From Limnanthes douglasii subsp. nivea (taxonomy: Eukaryota; Streptophyta; Magnoliopsida; Brassicales; Limnanthaceae): a stretch of 64,000 nt of DNA. The translations under genes and the position numbers were made by a program. The number at the start of each line of letters is the position of its first letter. The first letter of the stretch is position 1. Under the pieces are notes generated by a model. It made no database searches. It had not been told where the DNA came from and saw only the letters and a list, made by a program, of their open reading frames with translations. Shown one piece after another: positions 33,760-45,382 of this stretch. The stretch covers positions 318,944,893 to 319,008,892 of the forward strand of contig JAUPFV010000002.1 in NCBI GenBank assembly GCA_036936605.1, written 5' to 3'.

Positions 33760-35076
33760 AAAGATGAATAGTCCTAAAGAATCCTAATAGACTTAAAACT
33801 TTAAAGAGTCATTATGCGTACTTATTATATGTTTTTGGGAGTTATAGGAGACCCTAGAGATTCTATATATCTCCTATATAAAGGGTCTAGAGTTGTTTTG
33901 TATTAGCAGTTTTTGAGAAATATAAAAAGTTGAGTCTTACTCATATCCTGTGAAAGGATCCCTAGGTGTAGAAACCTTGAGCGTGAAGCTCTAAATTAGG
34001 CGCGAAGCCTTGAGCGTGAAGCTCTAACCTTAGGTGTGAAGCCTTGAGTGCGAAGCTCGTTGCTGTAGAGGCTTTGACCATTTTGCTGTTCAATTCTCTA
34101 CAAAAGAGGTTCCTCGAGAAGTGTTGAAGCCTACTATGAACGAAGTAGAACTGGTTCAACCTAAAGACACTGATTCGTCAACAAATGCAAAAGAGAACGA
34201 GGAAACTCTTCTAAAGAAGACTTTACACACCGGTTGCGGGAGAAAATTTCTTCAATTGACTAAAGATAACTCTAGCGCAAAAAGATTACCTATAACTTTA
34301 GGAAATCATTATTCTGCGTTTGTGGATCATTTGTTTGAAAGGATTTTATATTCTATGGAATCCGCTGCATCTAAGGTGGCAAAGGTTTCTTTGGCAAAGA
34401 TTGTTAAATTGCATGGGTTAAGTGCACTGTTCGATGAAAATTTGGTATTCAGGAACTGTTTTCGGAATACCTTTTCACACATGATGGGAAGTAAACTAAC
34501 CTTCTATATTGCCTACCATTCTGAAACGAATAACCGAGCGAAAGTGGTAAATCGGAACTGGGCTTATTTCTTTTGGTCTTTAGGTGACATATTTGAACAA
34601 CATGTTGTTCCAAGGGGACAAACTGGATACCAAAAGTTTTTGATCATATGGAAGAATATACCGATCGACAGAATGGATGTGTCACAAAAGAAGAGCTTGA
34701 AATCATCGTGGGTACTTCAGTTTTATCTCGCCGGAGTCGAGATCTTTCAGCAGAGGAGAATTGATGGAGGATAGAAAGATGAATAGTCCTAAAAAATCCT
34801 AATAGACTTAAAACTTTAAAGAGTCATTATGCGTACTTATTATATGTTTTTGGGAGTTATAGCAGACCCTAGAGATTCTATATATCTCCTATATAAAGGG
34901 TCTAGAGTTGTTTTGTATCGACAGTTTTTGAGAAATAAAAAAGTTGAGTCTTACTCATATCCTGTGAAAGGAACCCTAGGTGTAGAAACCTTGAGCGTGA
35001 AGCTCTAAATTAGGCGCGAAGCCTTGAGCGTGAAGCTCTAACCTTAGGTGTGAACCCTTGAGCGCGAAGCTCGTTG
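33030..35076 (+). repeat. ~1.03-kb direct tandem duplication
   Basis: 33030-34062 is repeated at 34063-35076. The unit contains the 3' half of the coding frame and most of one LTR. Copy 2 lacks 3 bp and 15 bp relative to copy 1 (near 34170 and 34695), both multiples of three, so its 217-codon frame (34121-34774) stays open. The junction shares only two bases (TG) between the parental sites. Confidence 0.9.
33747..34062 (+). repeat. Internal truncated LTR of non-autonomous element
   Basis: Same sequence as the flanking LTRs but stopping about 44 bp before the normal end, where it joins coding sequence (CGAAGCTCGTTG then CTGTAGAGG). Confidence 0.9.
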
Positions 35077-35121
35077 TTGGAGTGATTTCAACCCTACCCT
35101 ATCTATTTCTGTCCTACGTCA
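34762..35121 (+). repeat. 3' LTR of non-autonomous element
   Basis: 360 bp, closely matching the 5' LTR, with the expected TATA box near 34890. Confidence 0.92.
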
Positions 35122-35126
35122 ATGGA

Positions 35127-35840
35127 GGATTCCCCGAATAAGCATTTGCACGAACAGAAAAGATAAGTGACGAGCTCAGATTGAGAAAATAGACAAAGAA
35201 GAAGTAAAAGAGCTAAGCGAGCAGAAAATGAAGAAGAGTCAACGCAAATATGAGGGATAAGTTGACTGACCAAGCCGATGACACAATATCTAAATAGAGA
35301 ACGAACTTGTGCATAGCCGACCGACATCGAACTAAATAGGAAGCGAGCTCGTGCATAGCTGACCGACCTCGAACGAAGACAAAAAGACTCCAACTAAAAG
35401 CGACCAGAGACGACTGAGTGAGCTCGGAGATATGAAGCTCTGCACGAGTCTTATCGTGCTCAAAAGCCAAACAATGAGGACAAACAAAAAGGTTCTCGGT
35501 TAGATCAGATCGAGCCAAACCAACTCGGATTGGCATGCGTTTCCAGTCAAAGCAAACAATTGGAGAATAAAGCGTTTCCTCATTCGTCATTTAATAACGT
35601 TATAAATTTTGAGTCAAACCGTTTAAGCAGTCTGTCCGAAATTATAAGAGAAATGATGTAAGTGAATTAGTAGGGAATTAAGTGGAATCAAACACGAATG
35701 TAACCGCCCACTAACAGGGAGGACTATAAGTAGAGAAATTATCTAGATGAATGATATTTTCTTTTTCCTGTTCTCTTTTCTGACTATACGTGTATTTCTA
35801 CTCTGGCAATATTTGTTATTCCCGTAATATTTGCGTTCTT
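35127..35840 (+). mobile_element. LTR-like insert (candidate solo LTR) in LINE
   Basis: With 31746-31758 on the other side of the nested element, this makes a roughly 727-bp insert that separates LINE text ending ...CATATT from LINE text resuming AGCTTTCGTTGATGACC. ATATT occurs at both edges (31741-31745 and 35841-35845), a possible 5-bp target duplication. The insert begins TG and has a TATA-like GGACTATAAGTAG near 35723. It does not end in CA, so the solo-LTR call is tentative. Confidence 0.45.
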
Positions 35841-35845
35841 ATATT

Positions 35846-37960
35846 AGCTTTCGTTGATGACCTTTTAATATTTACTAATGGTTTTAATCATGTTATAATT
35901 ACTATTATCAATTTTTTACAGGACTGTCAAGATGCTTCTGGTCAGATGATTAATAAAAAATAGACAACTATCATCGCTGCAACTAACTTCCTGATCTATA
36001 AAGCGAATATTATATATGTTGACACTTATTTTAGAAAAGAAGGTTTGCCTATCACTTATCTGGGTGCCAGCCTAAACAACAACAATTGGTCAATGAATTA
36101 CGAGTCCCTGATTAACAACATCAGATCAAGAATTGATGAATGGGAAGATAAAAAAATTTCTTACACTAGAAGACTCAATCTCATCAATACTGTTCTAATG
36201 CCTATGTATAACTACTGGATCCAAAATAACAGTCTTCCGAATGGCATAATAAACAGAATTGAGAAGATATCAAATAGCTTCTTTTGGGGTTCCAATCAAG
36301 ATGCTTTTAAGATTCATTGGTGAAACTGGAAAAAAATATGCAAAACTTATTTGGAAGGTGGTTTAAACGTAAGAAACTTGAAGAATATCAAGGATTCTGC
36401 CTCATGTAATCTTTGGATTAAATTTAGACAAAAAAGCTCGTTGTGGGCAAGATACACCTATAACATATACTGCAAAAACAACCATTCTGCTAGCTAATTT
36501 CAAAACTAAGTTTCAAAAGTTTGGAAAAGGCTTGTTTCCATTAAGGACAAAGCTGAATCTAAAATGAAATGGACTATTGGGTCCGGTGTTATTGAATTTT
36601 GGATAAACACTTGGATAAGAGATACTCCTCTTATAAAAGTAGATAACAATCATAACAATAATGGGTATATATCATAAAAAGTTAACAACTATTGGAACAA
36701 TAATGGTTGGAATGATACCATGCTTAGATCAATTATTTCCCCTAGTGACATGAACAACAACAACAAACATTCAATCAATCACTTTAAGGACTAAATATAA
36801 TCAATTCAAACTCTTTGGTAAGCTGTGGAATATAATAGTTCTTACCTTACCTGGAAGATGCTCTAAAACTGGCTCCCAATTGATGACATCCTGCAAAAAA
36901 GAAAGATTAATTTGGCATCGAAATGTCAATTCTGGAGCAATCAAGAAAACATTAATCACATGTTCGTGTAGTGTAACCTTTCTTGGAGAACTTGGATTCA
37001 TTACTCTTCCATATTCAAAATAAAAATTGGGAGATTCGTGACAATTCATCACATGCTCAGGACTTGGTTCTGGACCACTAACAAGGATATACATATTTTT
37101 CAATCCTCCCTCCCATTATTTGTTGGGTTATCTGGAACATGAGAAACAAATCTAAGATGAAAAACCAAATATTTGATGTCCACTCCGCTATTAACTACAT
37201 AAACCACATAATCACTGGTTTAAACTTAGTTAACCTGTTTTCCAGCAAGCATTGGACTCCATTCAATAATTCTCCCAATGAGATAGGCTTCGATCGCCTT
37301 AATATCTGCAAAACTCGAAGCTTCTCTACTGGAAACCTCATAACAACAACATAATCAAAGTTAATACAGATGGCTCTTCCCTCTTCAATGGTGAAGCTAG
37401 TGGCAACATTATAATCGAGAAAAGTGATGACACCTTAGTCTCTGGCCATGGTCGTCTGTATGGAAAGCTCTCTTCCCTTCATGCTGAAGCCATGACTCTC
37501 CTTGATGTTCTGGTTATCTGTCATCAGGATGTATTCACCAGCGTGGATATTGAAACCGACTCGGAGTTTGTAGTCAACATGTTGGTTGCGAGAAACTTGT
37601 CAAATCCCATTGGAAGAGTTCTAGATTGTTGTCGAAATCTTATTAAGCCGTCAATGGTGATCAAGCATATCAACAAAATCCAAAACAACACAGCTGACTG
37701 GTTGACGAAATGGACAAAAAAATGTAAAATAAAATTGTTCTTCAATTCTCGAAACGCTCCAACATACTTAAAAGCTATCATCCAACTAGAAAGCCAACGA
37801 TTGGGTTATATCGAGAACACTTCTTAAATCTATTGTTAATCTGAATGATTCTTTAGAGGCTATTTGAATCTTATTATCTATAAAACCCTCTAACTAAGTT
37901 GTATTACTTCTGTATAGCATCAAGCCATCAAGCCTGAATTTTTTAATAGAAATCTTCTAT
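35846..37960 (+). pseudogene. LINE ORF2 fragment, 3' part with RNase H
   Basis: Resumes with AFVDDLLIFTNG (RT catalytic box), then ASGQMINKK, LPITYLGASLNNNN and RRLNLINTVLM (to 36323). A decayed region follows with EGGLNVRNLKNIKDSA and a zinc-binding remnant. An RNase H domain lies at about 37357-37810: NTDGSS, LHAEAMTLL, ETDSEFVV and NNTADWLTKW give a readable D-E-D-D set. A TTTTTTAATAGAAAT-like 3' end lies near 37935-37960. Several stops make this inactive. Confidence 0.82.
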
Positions 37961-37992
37961 GCGGAAAGAGAGGAAGCCGAATTACAACGGAT

Positions 37993-38100
37993 TTCATTAA
38001 GCTTCTCCGGTACTCTTGATTTTGAAGCTAATCAAGCCTATTCTCATTAAGCTTCTCCGGTATCTCTTGATTTTGAAGCTAATCAAGCCTATTCTCTTTA
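37993..38100 (+). repeat. ~52-bp direct repeat, two copies
   Basis: CATTAAGCTTCTCCGGTA followed by CTTGATTTTGAAGCTAATC occurs twice in tandem, just past the LINE end. Function unknown. Confidence 0.85.
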
Positions 38101-38800
38101 GGCCTGGAAATCCCTTGCTATCTGGAAGATGTGAAAACTTAGGCCGAAGTTTTCACCCTTTTTGAAATATGTCTCTAATTTCTCTAAACATATCGTGGTG
38201 GAAATTAAAAGCTTAAGTATGTCTTGATATACTAAAACTTGTTGAAGAAGGCTAGAAGAAAATTATGAATATAGCTGACATTAATCTGAATTATGCTCGA
38301 AAAAATTAGACAGTATTCTTGCCTCTAAATATTCTTTTTGATTTTGAAGGGTCATTTCATCTTTTATTTTTATTTTTGCACCTTTTTTTTCATTTAATTG
38401 ACCTAATGAATCCAAATAGGTGTACAATGAATGATGTAACTCTTGCTCTTTGGCATTTTGAATAAAATTTTATTAGCTTAAAAATAAAAATAAAATACTT
38501 GTGTCCTATTGGTATAAAATTAACTCTCCAATTTTAGATGTTTAAACTGGAGCATTTTATCTGTACCCAGATATATATGGGTAAAATGAAATCCGTTTGA
38601 TGTCAGACATAGCTTTTAACAGTTCTAATTCTAGTTCAGTTGAATTTTAACTAAGTCAACTACCTGATTTTTCATTTCGAGTGGTCTACTCGAGTTGGAT
38701 CCAAATTAGAATACAAATAATAGTACTCCTACTACCAAATACGAAAATATAAGAAGTGAAAACTAATCCCACCCCTCAACATTTGTTATACATTTGATCA
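38101..38800. other. Intergenic region upstream of scramblase gene
   Basis: No gene is visible. It presumably holds the promoter of the scramblase gene. A TATATATGGGTAAAA stretch near 38568 is too far and too weak to call as a TATA box. Confidence 0.4.
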
Positions 38801-38802
38801 AA

Positions 38803-38848
38803 TGGCTTCGCCGGAAGCCAGAAACTGAAGAATCCGAGCCAGTTTATG
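38803..38848 (+). other. Probable 5' leader exon of scramblase gene with short uORF
   Basis: The segment ends TTATG|GTACGT, a good splice donor, and the acceptor TTTCAG is at 39281-39286, 20 bp before the main ATG. It contains an 8-codon ATG frame (MASPEARN then TGA). The spliced leader also creates an overlapping ATG frame that stops at the main start. The leader's own 5' end is not determined. Confidence 0.5.
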
Positions 38849-39306
38849 GTACGTCTCTTTCTCTTTTATGCTCCCCTTTATCTCTGTTGCAAGCTCCTTT
38901 TGATCTTGACGAAATGCCATGTTTGTATCCGTTTCTTCGAGACTTCTCTCGAATTCAAGAGTTCTTCTATTGAAACGAACCCTAGATTTTACATTTTTTA
39001 ATCAAGGCATTGGTTTTGTAGTATATAGAACACCGTGAGGACTGATTTTAGGTTGATTGGTACTCAGAGAGTATTCTTGTAAATTTGACTCCAGTGCTCT
39101 TAATCCATGTACCCCGATTCGAATTCGGGTTTTTAGAAATGGAAAATCTATGAAGTTGAGTGGTGGTGGCATGTAGTAGGTTTCTTAGTAGGATAAGAAA
39201 AAATTTGAAGGAATAGGATATTTGTTACTTTGCAGTTATTGTTTTGTTTTGTAAATAATTGTCAAGCTGTCATTGTTTTGTTTCAGGCATTCCTCAAACC
39301 TGCTAG

Positions 39307-42300
39307 ATGAATTGGAGTAATAATTTGAATCGCCTCGCACTGATTAGTAAAAGCACCGCAAGAGATATGCATAGATTAGCTGCTAATGCAAAGAATCTTC
39401 AAAGCAATTTTCTTAAGTCCGCAAGGATTCAGGCTCTGCATAACATACAATCTGAAAGAGAATATTTAACTGCTACGTTGGTGCAGTCACACAGCTCGGG
39501 TGTTGGAGGTATTTGTTCTCAAGATAATTTGACAGTAGCAAGAAATGTTCTAAAGAGATTCACGGAAGGAAATACTTTCTGGCCAAATCAGATCACAAAT
39601 ACTGACCGTCGCTGCTTCAGTCACAATGTTGATAACGATTTTTCCATGGACAGAAAGTTTCTTTCACAACTTTGGGTTGCAGATAGGAAGCTGAAGAAGT
39701 TAAAGGCTAAAAGACAAACAGGAGCTGTAAACCGTGCGTACTGTGGTGATACTGGCTATGATAAATATTCATCTTTTAAGCCAATTTTGAAGCAACCACC
39801 AGTAAGCCAATCTCTGTCTGGTCTTCTGCAACCAACATCCCCAGAAGAGGTATTTTTGGTCCTCCTCGCGCTATTAATTTATTTTTGGTGACATTTCACT
39901 AGGGGGAAGTTGGGTATTCGTTGTTAGATTATGTTTAGGTAAAGTCATTAATTTGATTTCTATTTCAATCTTTTTGTCTAGTTTTTTCTCCCTTAAGTTC
40001 TAGTTTTGGAAGTCAAGTTCTTGTATTTTGGGTGGTATCTATTTATGTTATAAGCATAAATCAGAAAAAGTATTATAGTCAACTATATTCTATCTAATTT
40101 TTTGTAGATGTAGGAAGCATTGCAGTTGCTCTTGGAAATTGTAACTGATTGCAGTTTCTTCTGAAAAAATAAATTCTTGCTCATAGTATATGTATGCATA
40201 TTTTAAAAAGCTACTTGTAGCATGTGAATGACTAGACTTGCTTTGACTAAACTAGGCTCAAATTGCACCTCTTTTGGCTCGGTCAAATCTGCTGATTACC
40301 AGGGATATTGAGTGGGCTAACCTTGTACTTGGTTTCGAGCAGGTGAGTTTTTTTTTCTTACTAATTGTTTCTTATATCTATTTGGTAAAGTAATTGCCAG
40401 TTTTAGTCAAATTGGGTATCCATTAGGGATGTAGCATAGTATGTGGCTTTGATATTTTTCTCCAAAACCTCAAACCTATGTGTAAAGTAGTAGATACAAA
40501 TGTTCAGCATTAGTAGGCTGCCTTTTACACGAGCTTTTTGTCCACTATCTTGTTTATAAGCTGGAATATTTCTCCTAAGTCCTACCTTTTACTATTTATG
40601 GGATTTCTATGTTCCACACAATCTGGTTCTGGAATGTACTATCCTGTGTTAATTATTACTCTCAAATATTTATCAAATTGTTGGTCCTCTGATTTTGTTA
40701 TAGCTAATTCATTTTCCTGTGTTTCTATATTATCTTCAGTGCTTATATTTTTGGTGTAACCTGTAGGAAAACCGTTATGGCATAGTGGATGTGTGCTATC
40801 CTCAGTCAGTAAGTAGCCATTTTAAGCTCTATTTTTTCTTTAAGTGAGCTTTTCAACATGTGGTAGATTCTTTGATATTGTGTATTCATTAAGTTCTCGT
40901 TGTTTATGTTTTGCAGCCTGTCGGCTTGATTCGTGAACAGAGTAATATTCTTGCTAGACAGGTGAACTTTCTGAAAGGCAATTATATATATTTTTTGTTG
41001 TTATATTGTCAACCATGTATACAAATGAACGTTTTATTATCTATCATATCTGAACAATATTCTAGCGTTTGAGTCTATCGGCATCGCTCTTATGATACTT
41101 TTAGTTGATTACCATACAATTATTTCCAAAAGATAATGTCTCTTAGAGGATTTTCGTGTCAGCCAATAGACACTACTTATTTGATAGATATTGGGAATCT
41201 CATCCCAGCCCAAACTATCTTTAGTAGAGCTACGCTTGCCTTGTACTTTCGAACTTGAAATCTTACAAGGTTTAGTATGCTAGCTGCTAACTCTATTAAG
41301 AATCTCTGCAGTTGCTTCGTACTCGCCGGCCTTTTGTCGCTCTGATAACTGATGCAATGGGAAATGAACTATTTAGGGTGAGGCAACGTTATAAGTTTTT
41401 TCCTTTTGGCTATGTAGAAGCTGCTGCAATGCCCTGAAGCTGTAAGGTTTTGTTCTATCTTGTTCAGGTACGCAGGCCTTTTTGGTGGATAACCAGTTCA
41501 ATTTTTGCTGAGGTTAATGGTCAGGTATGGTCGTTTGCAGTATACAGTCTCTTGTCACGAGAACAAAGAAAATTTTGGTAGTTTCGTTATGTTGATGATT
41601 TTAATGCCCACTTTGCGTAGGAAATAGGTGTTGTTCACAGGCGATGGCATCTATGGAGGAGGGTGTATGATTTGTACCTGGGGTAAATTATTTAGTATTC
41701 ACTGTTGTGAAGCATGCATATATTCCTAACACTTTTCATTATAGTGGAACTGAATCATGTAAATAAAGATGGCATCTGGGCAGTTAGATACTGTGGACTT
41801 GATATTCTTTGGTTGCTAAAGAAAAATATGAGGCTTGAAATCTTTGGTGTTTGCCATCTAGTCTTTACTTGCCTGCCTTACTTTAAAAAATTAGGTTCCT
41901 TTGTACTATCAGGTGCTACAGGCTAGTACTCTTTCTCTGATCTAGTTCTACGGTCAAGATTTTTTTCTTTCGGCGTTTGCTAGATTTTTTGCGAAGAGTT
42001 CAATGTGTGATTTGTAATATTTTGAATGGTCATTTTAGGGATAAGCAGTTTGCGGTGGTTGAGAACCCTGGCTTTTGGAATTGGACATTTACCTTGAAGG
42101 ACATTGATGGGGAAGTGCTGGCTGAAGTTGACCGAGACTGGCGTGGTTTTGGCTTTGAGGTTTGTTCTCTCAGTTGGTTGATTGCTAGTTTAGTTACAAC
42201 AGTTTTGTTATTTAAATAGCTTCAGAGCTTTGATTGAAGTTTGTTTTCGGCCTCAAAGAACTATTAGGTTGCTTTCATATTTTAAAAACATCTCCTTCCA

Positions 42301-42961
42301 AAATTTCTGAATTGAGTCACTTTTTCTACAATCTCCATGTTAAGAAATTTTCCCCTATGTTCTAGACAGCATACAGCTTGTACATTTCAGATCTTTGATA
42401 GAAATTGCTGAAGTTTGGTTTTTTTTTGCTCTACTTTTTAATAGGTTTGCCAAACTGTGCAAGCATAAAGCTTTATTTTCTGTGTATTGCAGATCTTTAC
42501 CGATGCGGGTCAATATGTTATACGGTTCGGTAGTGCTGATCCCAGATCCAAGACAGATGCTACGGCAATGGTAAGATAATACAGTTTTTTCTAAAGACTT
42601 TTCGAGACATTTTCTTTGACCTGCAGACACTTAAGATATGCAACTTGGGACAGATTCAAGAGTTAGAAGTGAAACGTCCGCTGACTCTCTCAGAAAGAGC
42701 TGTAGCAGTTGCTCTTGCCATATCCCTCGATAATGACTACTTCTCAAGGCATGGTGGTGGCTGGTAAGACGTCTTGTTCCTGTAAAGAACTCTTTCTGTT
42801 TGATGGGAAACTGGCATTTATAGTAGTAGCAAGCTTGTAAGAATGTAGACTTAAAAATATGGGATGACTGACATGATCTGTAGACTTAAAAATATGGGAT
42901 GACTGACATGATCTGGTTTTGTTTCTTCAGGGGAATACCTTTTGTTGCTGTTGGCGAATGA
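39307..42961 (+). CDS. Phospholipid scramblase family protein (AIM25-like), host gene
   Basis: Spliced model, all introns GT..AG, phases consistent: 39307-39849, 40256-40342, 40767-40808, 40917-40961, 41312-41377, 41468-41524, 41621-41682, 42039-42159, 42493-42570, 42654-42763, 42931-42961, giving 413 residues and TGA. The N-terminus is basic and poor in acids, compatible with a mitochondrial presequence, as expected for AIM25-type proteins (inference). The scramblase domain runs from about residue 180: ITRDIEWANLVLGFEQENRY, then RRPFWWITSSIFAEVNG, HRRWHLWRRVYDLY, FAVVENPGFWNWTF, and LTLSERAVAVALAISLDNDY near the end. No stop or frameshift was seen. Family members are linked to lipid movement between bilayer leaflets; biochemical activity of the plant proteins is less certain. 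This is the only intact non-transposon gene in the window. Confidence 0.88.
42848..42914 (+). repeat. 33-bp tandem duplication in last intron of scramblase gene
   Basis: GTAGACTTAAAAATATGGG and following bases occur twice, directly adjacent, within the intron between 42764 and 42930. Not expected to affect splicing. Confidence 0.85.
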
Positions 42962-44279
42962 TGTTGCTGGGAAAAATATATTGTTTTACTTGGTTGCATA
43001 AATACTTATACAGTAAGCCGAAAAGGAAAATTATAGTTACAGACTTACAATTTTTACCATTGTGATATGTTTTATTGATGAAATATTAGTCTGCATTTTT
43101 AAGGCTTCAAATACTGATAATGAGAAATTGGAGAATTTGGTCCTGCGTTGAAAACATTACATCACTAGTCTGGCTAACACGGTTGAATGTCTAGTTGTGT
43201 TTGATCAGTATGAGTCTGATGACTGGTATTTCTAGCAGTGGGTCTAGTTGTGTTTGATTTTAATAACTTGCATCACTAATATTTTTGGTAGTTTCTATTG
43301 TTTGGGAATTGACGAGCCAAAGTAAAAAAGTTAAGTTAAAATAATAACCAGTTTTCTAAAATGTAAATAATAAAATATGAATACTTCATCTATATGAGTA
43401 TCATATTGTTAGGTGGTGAGAGATGAATACGATTGAATACCAAAGGAGGACTAATTCCAGAAAAGCAAGAACTTAAAAACTACCAAAGATAACATAAACT
43501 AAAAATGATAATCTTTCTTTTTGATGCGAATCTCCAAAAAGAAATCGTTTTTGATGCAATTAAAAGATAATCCTTTTTCGTTCGCAAATGAGAATCTCCA
43601 AAAGCTCAAAGTGGACGAGCTATAATCCTTATGTCATGCTGGTCGTTCAAAATAATTTTCTTTTTAGCCTTTGCATTTTCATCTTTTTGAAAACTCATAT
43701 CCATTCTTTTGGATACTCGTCGGTCTTATTACAGGTGCAAAACCTCTATTAAAGATTTTTTTTCTTTTTTTTGATCGAAAGAAGATAAGCGTGATCCATC
43801 GAGTAAATAGAGGGTTTGTCACATTGATTCGGATGGTTGGAGCCCTGTCGAGAGTTGTTTGTCATTACCGTTGTATGAGCGGTAGTTTACACTCAAAACA
43901 CCCGCGCGCACGAGCCCTAATCGCTGTGTTGCAGTCCATTTTCCGTTTGTGCGATTTACATTTTGGATTGGTTCCATTCGGCCGGTTGAATAAAGTTGGA
44001 TTGAAAGTAAGATAAATTTGAGTTTCAATTACATATGCGGGTATTCTACGCTTATGAAATTCATATTGAACTGTAAAGACTCATGCATTTATTTAGTTTT
44101 GAGGTTTTAACAAGTTGTCCGTGAAATTTTAATAAAAAAAAGCGCCCCTTTGTGCCATTCGATTAATTAAAATTATGTGTTGATCGCCACTCTTCCATGC
44201 CAAAAATGGTCGAACCATCATCAAAGACTTGAAGTCCAATACATGTATATTTAGGTTTTGAATTGTATATCGTGGACTA
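42962..44279. other. Scramblase 3' region and intergenic DNA
   Basis: Contains the gene's 3' untranslated part. A frame at 43671-44015 has no family features and is not called. Confidence 0.5.
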
Positions 44280-44680
44280 TTACGGTTTTGAACAGTATAT
44301 CGTCTCTGGACTATCACATTTGGTGACATATAGTCTTTTAACTTTCAAAAGTCCGTTGGTAGTTCATCGACTATCAGTTTTGGATAAAGTTAGTTCATCG
44401 TATCTTTTGATTCCCGTCAACCTGCCACCTGTCACTATAATCACCAAAATTTTGTATCATTATTGGTCCCTTAACTTTAGGTCAAAGCCAAAATGCAGTC
44501 TACAACCTATGACCTAAAAGTAAGGGATCAATGGTGATACAAAATTTTGTGATTATGGTGACAGGTATCAGGTTCACCTGAATTAAAGGAGGACTACCAA
44601 CGAACTTTTAAAATAAAAAAACTGTCTGTCTCCAAATGTGATAGTCCAAAAACAGTACACTTTTCAAAGTCTGTCCTTCT
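44280..44680. repeat. Foldback (long inverted repeat) element
   Basis: Left arm 44280-44484 and right arm 44510-44680 are reverse complements with scattered mismatches and small gaps. Matching words include GGACTATCACATTTGG, GTTCGTTGGTAGT/GTCCGTTGGTAGT, CACAAAATTTTGTATCA and CCCTTA.TTTAGGTC, around a loop of about 25-30 bases. No protein is encoded. It resembles a foldback MITE; a transcript would form a long hairpin. Confidence 0.82.
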
Positions 44681-45188
44681 ATATATATAACTGACATAAA
44701 AAGAGGGCTACTTCACTATGAATGGTAACATATGAATTGAAACTAATGCGACGGGTGTCAATTACAAAAAACGACTCGACCACTAACTTAGTCTCGCGGG
44801 ACAAAATTGTCTTCGAAGGGATGCGAAGAAGATTTGAAACCACTCTCCAACCATCACACGAATTCCGACCAAACTATGATATGGTAATAATGGAATGAAA
44901 AGGAAAAAAAAACAATTCTATGCGCAGACGTAAAAGCTCTAACGATAGAAAGATTCTAACCTATTGTTATTTAGAGAGGAACTATTCCCTCCCTACTAGA
45001 AATTATAGAAAAGCGATTGAGAATCTTGATAACCCAAAAAAAAATGTAGAACGAGAGAATCCCAAAACTCGGTCATATGGTATTAGGGCAGATAAGACAA
45101 CTTTTCTCTCTCTTGCCTTAGTTTTGTTTTTATAATTGAAAATTAGTAAACCACTCCGTTATTAAGAGGTCTTGTAAAAGTATAGGTT
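44681..45188. other. Intergenic AT-rich DNA
   Basis: No supported gene. The 71-codon frame at 44920-45135 shows no family features. Confidence 0.5.
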
Positions 45189-45197
45189 AAGAAAAAA

Positions 45198-45243
45198 GGT
45201 CAAGGCTATATTGGGACCCCATTTGGCTATAATGAGACCCCAA
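45198..45243 (+). repeat. Left terminal inverted repeat of MULE
   Basis: Pairs with 55612-55655. Its inner end TTTGGCTATAATGAGACCCC also occurs, in part or whole, at internal sites near 50194, 50244, 51242 and 55576. Confidence 0.95.
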
Positions 45244-45382
45244 ATTCAGAATTTTTTTCTTCAATGTAAAATGTCTATTTTGCCCTTCATTTATAAGTCC
45301 AACTTTCTAACTAAAAACCAATTTTCTCCCCCTTCTCCCTCAAGCTTTCTCTCTCTAAAATAACTAAAAACTCTAAAAAACC

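Larger units (their letters stand above)
31759..35121 (+). mobile_element. Non-autonomous LTR retrotransposon with gag and integrase remnant
   Basis: 360-bp LTRs at 31759-32118 and 34762-35121, TG...CA ends, target duplication ATGGA at 31754-31758 and 35122-35126, and TGGTATCAGAGCC (methionine-tRNA primer site) just after the 5' LTR. The inside has only a gag-like plus degenerate integrase-like frame; protease, RT and RNase H are absent. A tandem duplication has produced a third, internal LTR (33747-34062) and a second copy of the coding 3' part. It sits within an older insert in the LINE. Confidence 0.93.

Noticed and set aside
43671..44015. 114-codon plus-strand frame
   Set aside because: No domain, no splice context and no similarity; located between the host gene and a foldback element.
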